Shown here piece after piece: positions 1-8,449 of a DNA stretch of 64,000 bases. Each line of letters opens with the position of its first letter. Positions within the stretch are counted from its first letter, which is position 1. The stretch is from Lysinibacillus parviboronicapiens (GTDB lineage: Bacteria; Bacillota; Bacilli; Bacillales_A; Planococcaceae). A program made the translations under genes and the position numbers. The stretch covers positions 62,001 through 126,000 of the forward strand of contig NZ_PYWI01000001.1 of NCBI RefSeq assembly GCF_003049575.1, written 5' to 3'. The notes beneath the pieces are model-generated. The model saw only the letters and a program-made list of their open reading frames with translations. It was not told the origin of the DNA and did no database searches.

Positions 1-206
1 AATTGGTTTAAGCTAATATGCGGAATGCCCAGCTGAAACTCCAGTACTTCGATGAGTTGCTGTTCCGTTAAGTAATTTTCTTTAATAAGAAAATCCCCTA
101 GCTTTTCCTCTTTCATTTTCGTCGTTAACGCATAATCTAGCTGTTGCGCTGTAATAACAGCTGATTCTACAAGTAAATCGCCTAAACGTTTACGTCCTAC
201 AGCCAT
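1..206 (-). CDS. Type IV pilus/type II secretion assembly ATPase, N-terminal part (PilB/GspE-like), cut by window edge
   Basis: The reverse strand reads 68 codons from an ATG at 206, beginning MAVGRKRLGDLLVESAVITA, then runs off the window. The pattern 'RLGDLLVESAVIT..QL..AL' repeated as 'KLGDFLIKENYLTEQQLIEVLEFQLGIP' is the helical N-terminal domain (MshEN/GspE-N) of pilus assembly ATPases. The start has an excellent ribosome site, AGGGAGGT, 7 bases before the ATG. It follows the G5-type gene by only 18 bases, so the two are co-transcribed. The ATPase core lies outside the window, so PilB, GspE and ComGA cannot be told apart. Confident family, uncertain paralogue. Confidence 0.8.
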   Translation of the reverse strand, partial: MAVGRKRLGDLLVESAVITAQQLDYALTTKMKEEKLGDFLIKENYLTEQQLIEVLEFQLGIPHISLNQ

Positions 207-224
207 TTGCTTACCTCCCTCTTA

Positions 225-1559
225 TCACGGACTCGTTTGCACAAAATTGCCACCTTTATCGTAATAACCATAGACAATTTCTGGACCGTCTACTTGCGTA
301 TCGTTATTTGTCTTTGCCAAACTGTCTGTATCAGACAAACCATTACCATCTAGATCGATTTGTAAATCTGGGTCTGCTGTAGCTGCACTTGCATTTTGTG
401 TTGGCGCAGTCACAGGGGCAGGCTCTTTCGTGGAGCGTGTAACTATCCGATTTTCAGGCGCATAATAGTCTTTACTTATAAGCTGTTCATCCGTTGTACC
501 ATGCTCAACAATGGAACGATAAACCTCCACACGAAACCCCTCTTGACCTTCTTGTTCCACTCGCTCTTGCCCAACTTTTAAATCATCAGAATACCGATAA
601 ATAATACGAGGTTTTACAATTTTATCTTTAGTAACACGAACAGTAATTTCTTTGTCCTTTGTCGGTGCAAAAATTTCTATTTTTAATTGATTGCCCTCAA
701 GAGTTGTTTTCAACTTTCCAGTAAGTGTAGAGCGGTTGATAAATTGTAAGTCCTTATGTAACGCTACATTTACATTAGCCTCGATGCCCTTTTGCATATA
801 ACTAGGCAATACCTGTTGTGCGTGACGTTCAATTATTTCATAGTCTGTTTGAAGCACAACACTGTATATCGTTGAAGCAAGAAAGTTTAGTCCTGCTTCA
901 CTTACAGCGCTTGTTTGTTCACCTAACAAAGACAGCAAGGACACTGGTTTATTCGGCACTAAATTTAATTCTTGTAAAGAGGGAATGATTTTAGGAATCC
1001 CAATGGCCTCGGCAGGTATATCCACTACTTGGAAGCCGATTCTTTCCTCTGTTTGCATAAAGGCATCATTTACAACTGCTTCAATTTCATGATTGCGCAA
1101 AAGACTTGCCTGCGAAGAAATATTAAGAAGTGTTTTTTCTGATTGCCAAATGTCTACTGCCTCAATTTGCTGAATACTCTCTTCATTTATTGTGACGGGA
1201 ATTGGGACATGCACCACTTTATCCTCTTGCCAAAATGCATACCATGGTTTTTTTGCCAGCGATTCATATTGTGTGATTGCTGCTGAAGTATCAAAAGAGA
1301 GTTGCTTAGCGTCTAGCGTTATGGAAGTATTTCCACCACTAATTACGATTGCTGTCGCTTGCCATTGAGTTATTGCTGTCTGTAGGGTTGATTCTAACGC
1401 GGCGTCTTTTATTCCTTCGATTTCAATACCACCAATCGTTGATTCCTTGGTATCCTCCTTGGCAAAAACTGTGCCATTTAACACAATATTCGGCAGACAG
1501 ACTGCTACTATTAGCACTGCACCTATCAACATCATTGCTATTTGTAAGTATCTTTTCAT
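225..1559 (-). CDS. Surface/exported protein, VanW/G5-domain type, with a C-terminal calcium-loop-like tail
   Basis: 444 aa. A single N-terminal hydrophobic helix (residues about 5-32) acts as a signal anchor. The middle has an alternating beta-rich pattern. Residues about 330-385 (VGQERVEQEGQEGFRVEVYR and a following ENRIV) match the G5-like segment found at the end of VanW-family proteins. The last 60 residues contain an acidic loop DLDGNGLSD resembling a dockerin/EF-hand calcium loop. The gene starts with ATG after a G-rich ribosome site and is followed 18 bases later by the pilB-like ATPase, so it is probably the first gene of a type IV pilus operon. A cell-wall-facing role in pilus assembly is inference; the family has no settled biochemical function. 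Confidence 0.7.
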   Translation of the reverse strand: MKRYLQIAMMLIGAVLIVAVCLPNIVLNGTVFAKEDTKESTIGGIEIEGIKDAALESTLQTAITQWQATAIVISGGNTSITLDAKQLSFDTSAAITQYESLAKKPWYAFWQEDKVVHVPIPVTINEESIQQIEAVDIWQSEKTLLNISSQASLLRNHEIEAVVNDAFMQTEERIGFQVVDIPAEAIGIPKIIPSLQELNLVPNKPVSLLSLLGEQTSAVSEAGLNFLASTIYSVVLQTDYEIIERHAQQVLPSYMQKGIEANVNVALHKDLQFINRSTLTGKLKTTLEGNQLKIEIFAPTKDKEITVRVTKDKIVKPRIIYRYSDDLKVGQERVEQEGQEGFRVEVYRSIVEHGTTDEQLISKDYYAPENRIVTRSTKEPAPVTAPTQNASAATADPDLQIDLDGNGLSDTDSLAKTNNDTQVDGPEIVYGYYDKGGNFVQTSP

Positions 1560-1947
1560 AGCCTGCCCCCCCTAATTTGCTACTAAATTATATATGTTTC
1601 AACTAGTTTTAATACTATATACTCATTACATTTTCAAGGATACTACAAAATAACATTAATGACACTACTATCAACCCATTTTTTTCTAAATTTTTTTCTT
1701 TTGTCCATAAAAACTTCGAAAAATAGCCTACTTTATAGTTAAATAAATGATATATTATCCATACACACATCTTTTATACTAGGAAATAGGGATTGCACCA
1801 TTTTCACTACGTTTAAATGAAATACTAATTTCAAGGTGCTTTCAGGCAGTTAAAGCCTAAGAAAAATCAGTTATTATTTTTTCGATGTAAACTCAAACAG
1901 TATATTAAAGGACATATCTAAATCCTCAGCGTTTAAAGGAAGTGAAC
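1560..1947. promoter_or_regulatory. Divergent intergenic region between the two pilus operons, with a possible structured leader
   Basis: 388 bases without a gene, between divergent pilus transcription units, so it must hold both promoters. On the plus strand, about 1785-1885 can fold into two helices. One is closed by GCACC (1795-1799) with GGTGC (about 1835-1839); the second is formed by TTTCAGGC and GCCTAAGAAA, shortly before the prepilin ribosome site AAGGAAGTG. I compared it with my memory of c-di-GMP-I and c-di-GMP-II riboswitches, common before pilus genes, and the conserved cores are absent. Confidence 0.35.
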
Positions 1948-2424
1948 ATGATGTTTGTAAAAAACAACGAATCGGGCATTACACTTGTTGAAGTTGTTGC
2001 CTCGCTCGTCATTATCACTATTATTCTAGTGAGCTTTTTCTCGTTCTTTATGAACACCGCCAAAACGACCAAAACAGCCAATCATATTTTTGATGCCACT
2101 TACTATGCTCAGAAAGAGATGGAGGGATTTTACAATCTAACCCAAACGACTGTTATTCATAAAGATGAGAATAAAGAACAACAAATCAAACAAGCGATTG
2201 TTACCAAAGGTTATGAACCAGATGAACATAACAGTGGTTATTTTCAGAAGGAAGGAGATGTGACAATAGAAAAAAATAATGTTTTTAATTATAAATTGAA
2301 AATTATCGACATAGATAAAACGTTAACGCGCTTTACGATCTACGTGTGTGACAAAGAGAAATCATGTGGGAGCAATACGGCAAAAGCTCAAATGGAAAAC
2401 ATTTATGAATGGAGGGCTAGGTAA
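1948..2424 (+). CDS. Prepilin-like minor pilin (PilV-like)
   Basis: 158 aa. Residues 8-35 form the classic class III signal: a short charged leader, then G-ITLVEVVASL, where cleavage and methylation occur before a hydrophobic helix. The invariant Glu at position +5 is present. The rest is a small globular pilin-like domain. I chose the ATG at 1948 (1951 is also possible) because the AAGGAAGTG ribosome site overlaps the upstream GTG at 1942. The stop overlaps the next start by one base, so translation is coupled. It is probably a minor pilin that primes or caps the pilus assembled by the divergent ATPase operon. Confidence 0.8.
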   Translation: MMFVKNNESGITLVEVVASLVIITIILVSFFSFFMNTAKTTKTANHIFDATYYAQKEMEGFYNLTQTTVIHKDENKEQQIKQAIVTKGYEPDEHNSGYFQKEGDVTIEKNNVFNYKLKIIDIDKTLTRFTIYVCDKEKSCGSNTAKAQMENIYEWRAR

Positions 2425-2867
2425 TGAAACACCAGAAAGAAAGTGGTTTAACACTTGTAGAAACACTAGCCGTTACTGTCATTGCAAGCATTATTTTGCT
2501 AGCTATATACTCCATTATCAGTCAAAGTTCAAATACCTATGTAAAACAAAGCAACACAAATAAAGATATTAATGATGCTGCATATGCATTAAAGGTCATG
2601 ACAAAAGAAATACGTAAAAATCCTAAGTCTGTATCAATAGATTCTTCAACACAATTAACGATTAACAAAGATATTTCCGATAAAGAAATTCGTTTTGTTT
2701 TTGATGACAAAAAACAAATGTTGAATAGAAATGGCGTAATTCTTTCTACAGGTATTCAAGATTTTCAAGCTAGTATGAACGGGCAAGCCATTACAATAAA
2801 AATTACAAATGTACAAGGTAAAACAAGTACTGCTGAATTATATTTAAGAAAGGCGGGAGCAAAGTGA
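2424..2867 (+). CDS. Prepilin-like minor pilin (PilW/PulG-like)
   Basis: 147 aa. The N-terminus MKHQKESGLTLVETLAVTVI is a type IV prepilin signal: cleavage after Gly, Glu at +5, then a 20-residue hydrophobic helix. A short globular domain follows with repeated beta strands. The start codon overlaps the stop of the preceding pilin (TAATG), with a GGAGGG ribosome site inside it, and the stop overlaps the next gene by four bases. A minor pilin role is inferred from the signal and operon. Confidence 0.8.
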   Translation: MKHQKESGLTLVETLAVTVIASIILLAIYSIISQSSNTYVKQSNTNKDINDAAYALKVMTKEIRKNPKSVSIDSSTQLTINKDISDKEIRFVFDDKKQMLNRNGVILSTGIQDFQASMNGQAITIKITNVQGKTSTAELYLRKAGAK

Positions 2868-4405
2868 GTCAGAAACATTTATGTAAAAATGAACAAGGTT
2901 ACACTTTTGTTATTGCCCTCTTTGTTATTGTTTTGATAGCAGTATTAGGGCTTGGATTAATGTCCGTCACTTCAAACACGTTAAATACTACGAAGCATGA
3001 ACGAAACGACCAATCTATTTTTTATATTGCTGAAGCTGCACTAAATGTAAAAAAACAAGAAGTGTATACTATCGTCTACAACGCATATGACTGGACAAGA
3101 GAAAAACACAAAAACACAAAAACAGAAGATCGAGAGAAAGTTGATTTTGTCAAAATGTTTATCGACAAAATCAAGGATGACATACCAAGTCAACCTGTTT
3201 CTTACAGCAACTTCGAACCCCAGTTTAATCAGCAACCCGAAGCTTGCATAAAAGTGACTATAGAAAGTGAATCACCGTTGACAATAAATATTGAATCAAC
3301 CGGCTATCTTTTATACTCTTCACCTACAGCAAGTTGCCCTGATAACATCGTTAAACATAATCGTACGGTTGAACAAGTCATTGATGTAGATTTAAATTTG
3401 AAATTTTTAACGGATATTGATGGTGAAAATGGAGGTGGAAATGGTCCTAACCTGCCAAATCTTGCAGTACAAACGACTGGAAACATTCGATTAGAAGGGT
3501 CTGCTAAAATCGACGGCAGTGCAGTTTCAAATTCCGGCTCAATTTATTTAGAAGGGTCTGCCAATATTACTGGGGCTGTGGGGACTAGTCAACCATTAGA
3601 TGCACCAGATTGGTTAATCAATAGAGAAAAACTTAATGACCGACTTGTTGATACAAAGGTCCCTGAAATATCATTACCAGAATTCCCGAACAGTATCTTT
3701 AATGCTTTGGCATCATCAAGCTATCCGAAAGATTTCCCGCTAACAAACGGGAACTACGCCGCTGGGTGGAATCCACCACACTCTAAAGAATTTTTAACAT
3801 TGACTGAGGATGCAAAACTAAATAATTTCTCTGTGCCAGACGGTAAAAAAATTACCATTGATATTGGTGATAAAACAGTGAATTTATTAGTAGAAAATAC
3901 CTTCAGCATCGGAAGTAATGCTACTGTTAACATAAAGGGCAATGGCAAATTAAATATTTTTGTGAAAAATTCACTTACCATCACTGGCACACTAGGTACA
4001 ACGAATAGAGACCCAAATAATATAAATGTATACTATGCAGGAACTACGATACCTAAGATAGATGATGGCGGAAGCTTAATCGCTGCATCCTTATATGCAG
4101 AAAAATCGGACTTAGCTTTAAGTGGTGGCGGTGGAATTAGCGGTAATATCATTAGCGGCGGATCAAATGTAACAATTGGAGGCGGAAAAAAACCAACTGG
4201 ACAATATATTCTGGCGCCAAACGCTAAAGTTTCTCTTGGTGGAGATTTCAAAGGTGTAATTATAGCTCAATCCTATCTGGGAAATGGCTATGGAACAGTT
4301 ACTTACGCACCAGGAATTGTCCCACCCCCTTTCCCTCCTAGTTCAACACCAGATTATAGCGATCCAGAACATTTAATTACCGAAGAAGATTTAATGGAAA
4401 TATAA
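2864..4405 (+). CDS. PilX-type pilus tip protein with a glycine-rich beta-repeat domain
   Basis: 513 aa from a GTG start overlapping the previous gene. Residues about 10-40 are a PilX-like N-terminus (EQGYTFVIALFVIVLIAVLG), a prepilin-type helix. About 60-200 is a variable region with two cysteines (positions near 126 and 156). From about 200 to 480 the sequence repeats short strands such as GNIRLEGSAKIDGSA and GSIYLEGSANITGA, ending in Gly/Ala-rich turns, like the bactofilin-like beta-helix repeats of DUF7305-type PilX proteins. A proline-rich segment (PPPFPPSS) and an acidic end follow. It is large for a pilin and could be an exposed tip adhesin; that is inference. Confidence 0.7.
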   Translation: MSQKHLCKNEQGYTFVIALFVIVLIAVLGLGLMSVTSNTLNTTKHERNDQSIFYIAEAALNVKKQEVYTIVYNAYDWTREKHKNTKTEDREKVDFVKMFIDKIKDDIPSQPVSYSNFEPQFNQQPEACIKVTIESESPLTINIESTGYLLYSSPTASCPDNIVKHNRTVEQVIDVDLNLKFLTDIDGENGGGNGPNLPNLAVQTTGNIRLEGSAKIDGSAVSNSGSIYLEGSANITGAVGTSQPLDAPDWLINREKLNDRLVDTKVPEISLPEFPNSIFNALASSSYPKDFPLTNGNYAAGWNPPHSKEFLTLTEDAKLNNFSVPDGKKITIDIGDKTVNLLVENTFSIGSNATVNIKGNGKLNIFVKNSLTITGTLGTTNRDPNNINVYYAGTTIPKIDDGGSLIAASLYAEKSDLALSGGGGISGNIISGGSNVTIGGGKKPTGQYILAPNAKVSLGGDFKGVIIAQSYLGNGYGTVTYAPGIVPPPFPPSSTPDYSDPEHLITEEDLMEI

Positions 4406-4431
4406 TGACAACAAGGGTTGCCCTCACAAAT

Positions 4432-4480
4432 AAGGCACATGGAGAAAACGACTCGTTTTTTCCATCTGCCTTTGTTTTTT
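4432..4480 (+). terminator. Rho-independent terminator of the pilin operon
   Basis: AAGGCACATGGAGAAAACGA pairs with CTCGTTTTTTCCATCTGCCTT, one long near-perfect helix, followed by GTTTTTT. It lies 27 bases after the stop of the PilX-type gene. Confidence 0.85.
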
Positions 4481-4571
4481 GCTGTTGCGCTTCAAGCCAC
4501 TTATGTTACCGATAATGTGCAACAGAGCACAATGCTTCTTTTATGAACAACAGTCTCTATTTCTCGCGGTA

Positions 4572-6647
4572 TTATTTCCTCAACAATCGCCCTGACAACA
4601 GCATGCCAATGCCACCAATCGTGATAAATAGTATGGCTCTTATCAGTAAATCTAGTGCTGATAAATCGAAGAATATGAGTTTTATAAAAGCAATGGCTAA
4701 AACCGCAAAGCCAGTAAGTCGTAGTTTTCGCAAATGACGTACCGAACTCAGCCAAAGTGAAATACTTGCTGTAAGGAACAGTGTCATTGTCGATAAGGCA
4801 ATACTTAGCTTCCAATCGAGTAGACTGTTATAGGCAAGCTGGTACACAAAGCCCCAAATAGCTAGCATGACAAGCACAACCCCTGCACTTACAGTAGTAT
4901 CCAAAAATTTGGTCATGCGTTCTTCATATAGTTGATAGATGCGTCCCTTCATCAGCAAATCAATAACAATTGCCACAATGACAGCCATGTAAACAAGCCT
5001 TGTTGCTAGATTTATCCATTCAATACCTTGCATATTGTATGGAAGAACCGTCAGCAGCAGTGTAAAGAATAGGAAAAACACACCTAGTGCTGGTGTTAAT
5101 GCGCGTCCCTTCCACTTTACAGGTAGTAAAAGCGATAGTGCAAAAATTAGCGCCAACAAGATAGACATGCTATGCGGTATTTCGCTAACACCTGCAAAAT
5201 AGGCAGTATCGAGCTTGCCAACATACGCTAGGATGTAGCCAGTCGTGATAACAGCTAACAAGTCGAGTACATACATATCTTTCATAAGCTTTTCAAATGT
5301 ATGCAATGTTTCCTTTGGTCGCAACGCATATAGATAAATGACAATGAGATAAACGCCTGGCATCAACAGGCTTACATGCGCTATGCTGAAAAATGGAGTC
5401 GGCTCATGGACGGTATAGCTTACAAATAACGCGAGTGTAAATAATAGCGAACTAACGACCTTCATCATACTTGCACGAAGTCGTAAGCTTATCATGACAC
5501 CTGCAAATGTCATTAACGGAAGAAGTAGATCATCCACTTTGTCCGGCATATTCATGATAAGTAGCGTATTGCATAAAGTGATAAAAGCGAGTGTTACGGC
5601 ACTATCAAATGCCTCCTGCCATTTTTGCTTATAGCCATAACTCGCTACAGCTACAAATAAGCTAAGTAACACGATCAGCAATAACTCATTATAGTCGACA
5701 TTTCTTATGATTAAATTCATGAGTAATAAACTAAAAGTCCCAAGGCTAAATTGCATTCCAACATGTAGATGTTTCCATGTGGATTCAGGATTGTATAAAC
5801 GACACCAACTCATGAAATAGAGAGCAAGTACAATGAGCATACCTATCGCAAACACAACTTGGTTGTCACTGTTCATAAACGCTACAACGCTAACAGCTAG
5901 TACAGTGAAAAAGGTCGCAACATATAGAGCAATTTTCTGTTTATGTTGAAGAATGACAAATTGCAACATGGAAAATAGAACGATGACAAAGATTAAGATA
6001 ATGACAGAGCTAAAATCCATATATTCTAATAAATATGGTAGTAATAATGAGGTAAAGGCCACAAATAGTGTAAGGACCTCATTTTTCTTGAAATAACTAA
6101 TGGCAATGCCATAACCAATGAATATAACAGCAATGATAAGTGCCATTGTTAAACCTAGTACTTCGTATAAAATAGCACCAGCCGCTGTGGTTAAAATCCC
6201 AATAATAAATGCGCCTCCGTATAAGGAAATCATGATGGCTGATGACCCAAACTTTTTAACCTCTATCACATAAGCTATGACAGCTAAGCTAATAGATAAA
6301 ATATAGGCGAGGATGATTTTTACCTCGTTCGACAAGTAGCCGTAATCACTCACGAGTTTTAAGCCCCACAGCACTCCTAGCACTAAAATAACCATAAATA
6401 CTTTCGGTAATGCCCACATAATGCGCTCCTCTAATGAACGCTGTGGTTGCACCGTTTTTTCTTGAACAGGCATTGGTCTAGGATTGGGTGTTGGCGTTGG
6501 AGAAGTTTGTTCGAGCATGGATTTTCTGGCATTCAGCGTACTTGTCTTGTCAACAGCAGGTGACTGCTTCAACGCATCCACTTCTTGCCGCAAACCCACA
6601 ACCTCTTTTTCTAGTTTGGCGATTCGCTGCTCCAATTCTAGCGACAT
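4572..6647 (-). CDS. DUF2339-family polytopic membrane protein
   Basis: 691 aa. Residues 1-30 are a coiled-coil heptad pattern (LEQRIAKLEKEVVGLRQEVDALKQ). A Pro/Thr-rich linker (about 45-65, PTPTPNPRPMP) follows, then roughly 18-20 hydrophobic helices separated by very short loops. This layout matches DUF2339 proteins, whose function is unknown. The ribosome site is AGGAGG before the ATG. It appears monocistronic. No enzymatic motif is visible. A wall- or lipid-related membrane function is often guessed for the family, but nothing here supports it directly. Confidence 0.75.
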   Translation of the reverse strand: MSLELEQRIAKLEKEVVGLRQEVDALKQSPAVDKTSTLNARKSMLEQTSPTPTPNPRPMPVQEKTVQPQRSLEERIMWALPKVFMVILVLGVLWGLKLVSDYGYLSNEVKIILAYILSISLAVIAYVIEVKKFGSSAIMISLYGGAFIIGILTTAAGAILYEVLGLTMALIIAVIFIGYGIAISYFKKNEVLTLFVAFTSLLLPYLLEYMDFSSVIILIFVIVLFSMLQFVILQHKQKIALYVATFFTVLAVSVVAFMNSDNQVVFAIGMLIVLALYFMSWCRLYNPESTWKHLHVGMQFSLGTFSLLLMNLIIRNVDYNELLLIVLLSLFVAVASYGYKQKWQEAFDSAVTLAFITLCNTLLIMNMPDKVDDLLLPLMTFAGVMISLRLRASMMKVVSSLLFTLALFVSYTVHEPTPFFSIAHVSLLMPGVYLIVIYLYALRPKETLHTFEKLMKDMYVLDLLAVITTGYILAYVGKLDTAYFAGVSEIPHSMSILLALIFALSLLLPVKWKGRALTPALGVFFLFFTLLLTVLPYNMQGIEWINLATRLVYMAVIVAIVIDLLMKGRIYQLYEERMTKFLDTTVSAGVVLVMLAIWGFVYQLAYNSLLDWKLSIALSTMTLFLTASISLWLSSVRHLRKLRLTGFAVLAIAFIKLIFFDLSALDLLIRAILFITIGGIGMLLSGRLLRK

Positions 6648-6739
6648 TCAATCATCCTCCTTACTATTCCAATTTTATTACATTATACCATAGTCACCTT
6701 TATTGTAAAATTACACTTTTGGTGTATTTAATAAATTTT

Positions 6740-6991
6740 TTATCTCGGTTTTCGATACATGAGTGCACGTTCACTATCTCGGGTGCCTCGTGTAGTAGGG
6801 TCAACAATAACCCCCATTAAAACGAGAATCGATAACACTGTATTAATGATGGACGTTAGCTGATCGCTCATCGCACTTGTTAATTCATAGCCAAAAATAG
6901 CTGCCACTTGCTGTGCGAGTAATAGCAGTAAGGAAAACAACGCCAATAGAAATGGTGTATGCATTAACCGTATTCTCCAGTTAACTCTCAT
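6740..6991 (-). CDS. Small holin-like membrane protein (phi-LC3 holin family)
   Basis: 83 aa. There are two hydrophobic helices (about 13-33 and 45-62), then the tail VDPTTRGTRDSERALMY, the signature end of phi-LC3/LLH phage holins. The ribosome site GGGGGGAGGTGAG is excellent. No endolysin, tail or other phage gene is nearby, so this is an orphan holin or a domesticated one; the closest wall hydrolase is CwlJ, upstream in the same direction but behind a terminator. Confidence 0.75.
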   Translation of the reverse strand: MRVNWRIRLMHTPFLLALFSLLLLLAQQVAAIFGYELTSAMSDQLTSIINTVLSILVLMGVIVDPTTRGTRDSERALMYRKPR

Positions 6992-7139
6992 AAATGCTCA
7001 CCTCCCCCCTCCCTCACCACAGTATATGCTTAGAGTTCCGTGGTACATATGCAAAAATGGAGCTTTCAACAGTGTTTTCAAAAGCTTTGATTACAGTTCT
7101 GGCTATCAGCTTTTTTTCATCGTCTGGCAGCTGTTTTTT

Positions 7140-7206
7140 TCGCGAGGCTACCGGCGATTTCCGCGGTTCTATCAGCGATTTCCTCACTTCTTTCAGCGAT
7201 TACGAT
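7140..7206. repeat. Three tandem 21-bp units, intergenic
   Basis: Three successive units end in CGGCGATTTCC, TCAGCGATTTCC and TCAGCGATTACG, each about 21 bases, with the spacer TTCTATC or TTCTTTC in units two and three. Arrays of the same length and copy number, also containing TTCTATC or TCACTT blocks, occur near 47.94 kb and 63.11 kb. The rest of this gap (6992-7314) shows no gene. Confidence 0.55.
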
Positions 7207-7314
7207 GAAACAATTAAAGTTGGAATGATAACCAATTTCAGTCTACCTATTCAAACATCTTTATTTGTTTTTTAACGACTGTATTGTAACTGTAAAACTA
7301 AATGTTTGATATCT

Positions 7315-7355
7315 AAAAAAGGGAACACCCGCTAACCAGGAAGTTCCCTTTTATT
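7315..7355 (-). terminator. Terminator downstream of cwlJ
   Basis: On the minus strand AAAGGGAAC pairs with GTTCCCTTTTTT around an 18-base loop, ending in a T run. It sits 48 bases past the cwlJ stop and separates cwlJ from the holin gene. Confidence 0.8.
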
Positions 7356-7402
7356 TCTTAAGATAAAAGTACGCCAAAATTATTAAAAATCCTCCAGACA
7401 AC

Positions 7403-7843
7403 TTAACCGTAATAAACACTTTCACATGTTTCAGCTGCTGGTTCATAAAAACAATGATTTTTAAATTGACCAGTAAAAGGTTGACCGTACCATGTAGGAG
7501 GACACGGAGCATATGGATTAAAATACCAAAGGGCAAATTTCGCTGGATGTTGTCTCCAATAATCCAGATTCTGTTTTGCTAATCTTTTTTCAGTCGACCT
7601 CGCTCTTTGATAAAATAAATTCCCTTTTTGAACAGCTTCAAAAGAATAATTTCCTCCTTGTACCTGATAAATGACATCTTCAATTGTTCTTACATCTTGA
7701 AAGTCTAAACAATTTGCTACAGCACGATTAACAATTACATTGCCAACATATAACATCCCTTGTTTTCCTTCACCCTCGGCTTCCGCTCTCATCATCCTTG
7801 CCATTAAATCAATGTCTGCTTCACGGTATTTTACTCTTGGCAT
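7403..7843 (-). CDS. cwlJ: Spore cortex-lytic hydrolase, CwlJ/SleB family
   Basis: 146 aa, no signal peptide, a single Hydrolase_2 (SleB catalytic) domain. The catalytic Glu lies in MARMMRAEAEGEGKQGMLYVG, followed by the family motifs VGNVIVNRA and ALWYFNPYAPCPPTW. CwlJ is about 142 residues, against about 300 for SleB with its signal peptide and binding domain, so length and lack of export signal favour CwlJ. It degrades cortex peptidoglycan during spore germination and is normally deposited in the coat. The usual partner gerQ is not adjacent here. The start has a weak ribosome site (GGGGTGG). Confidence 0.85.
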   Translation of the reverse strand: MPRVKYREADIDLMARMMRAEAEGEGKQGMLYVGNVIVNRAVANCLDFQDVRTIEDVIYQVQGGNYSFEAVQKGNLFYQRARSTEKRLAKQNLDYWRQHPAKFALWYFNPYAPCPPTWYGQPFTGQFKNHCFYEPAAETCESVYYG

Positions 7844-7959
7844 TTTTCCACCCCAAATATATAGTATGAAAAAAAGCCTCCATTGATGTCGTTTTTAATA
7901 CCTTATCCAACTATCCTGTGACGTTAGTTGAATACCTTAGATTCGATTTATTTGGATTT

Positions 7960-8125
7960 AATTTTCCATTCATTGTTGTGACATATGCAAAAAACATCCA
8001 GAGCGATGTTTACGCCAATTTTCTCGTTGATATACCACCCTATCGCTTCTCAATAGCCTTCATGTTTACTTCGTATGGATAACTCACTCTTGTTCCCATA
8101 GAAAAAACACCTCCTAATTGAAGTT
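7960..8125 (-). pseudogene. Remnant of an IS3-type transposase orfA (helix-turn-helix part)
   Basis: A good ribosome site (AGGAGGTG) leads to an ATG at 8099 and MGTRVSYPYEVNMKAIEKR, which matches the first residues of a common Bacillus transposase OrfA. An in-frame TAG at 8040-8042 then ends it, and only a short degraded tail follows. The CCTCC-ATTGAAGTTTAAG sequence at about 8110-8130 resembles the left part of such elements. A minus-strand hairpin with a T run closes the remnant at 7989-8011. It lies downstream of cydS. Confidence 0.55.
7989..8011 (-). terminator. Hairpin with T run after the transposase remnant
   Basis: Minus strand: AAACATC-gctctg-GATGTTT followed by TTT. It is the first convincing terminator downstream of cydS, about 330 bases away. 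The rest of 8126-8340 holds no recognisable gene, only a 7-bp TGTCTAT/ATAGACA inverted repeat around 8170-8200. Confidence 0.55.
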
Positions 8126-8340
8126 TAAGTATTTACACCCAAATTCAATCGAAGATGCTTTTTTTATTTGTCTATACGTTTGGGGTTAGTCCCATAGACA
8201 GGCGTAATAAGCATGCTTCCATAGTTTTTTATAGAGTGTTTCAGCTATGAACCTCTCCCGTTTAAATGTCGGTATTATTCGTTTGACATCATACCTAAAA
8301 CAAAGGAATACGTCAAAAATATTTTGAAATCACAGCTTTA

Positions 8341-8436
8341 TTACAAAAACTTCGTATTCAGTGCAGCCATAATTGCTACTCCAATCGATACAATGACTAC
8401 TAGAATCGGTGCATAAAAAATTAAAAAATCATGCAT
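8341..8436 (-). CDS. cydS: Cytochrome bd oxidase small subunit (CydS-like), 31 aa
   Basis: An ATG at 8436 with ribosome site AAGGAGTG, 13 bases after the cydB stop, opens a 31-residue single-helix peptide, MHDFLIFYAPILVVIVSIGV, with a short polar end. Both position (immediately after cydB) and sequence type (short polar N-terminus, 'FLI.YAP' then a hydrophobic stretch) agree with CydS, the roughly 33-residue third subunit seen in Geobacillus bd oxidase. In that enzyme it packs on CydA near haem b558. Function by analogy only. It is short enough to be missed by automated gene calling. Confidence 0.75.
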   Translation of the reverse strand: MHDFLIFYAPILVVIVSIGVAIMAALNTKFL

Positions 8437-8449
8437 TTTCTTACACTCC

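Noticed and set aside
1559..1574. A sequence fitting TA-x3-N6-CCCTA near the start of the G5-type gene
   Set aside because: The C run is the complement of that gene's G-rich ribosome site and the left half lacks the GGG, so it is not a fourth copy of the dyad.
8180..8195. TTGGGGTTAGTCCCAT, a GGG-N6-CCC dyad downstream of cydS
   Set aside because: The outer TA bases are missing and no promoter is nearby; it lies inside another inverted repeat (TGTCTAT/ATAGACA).
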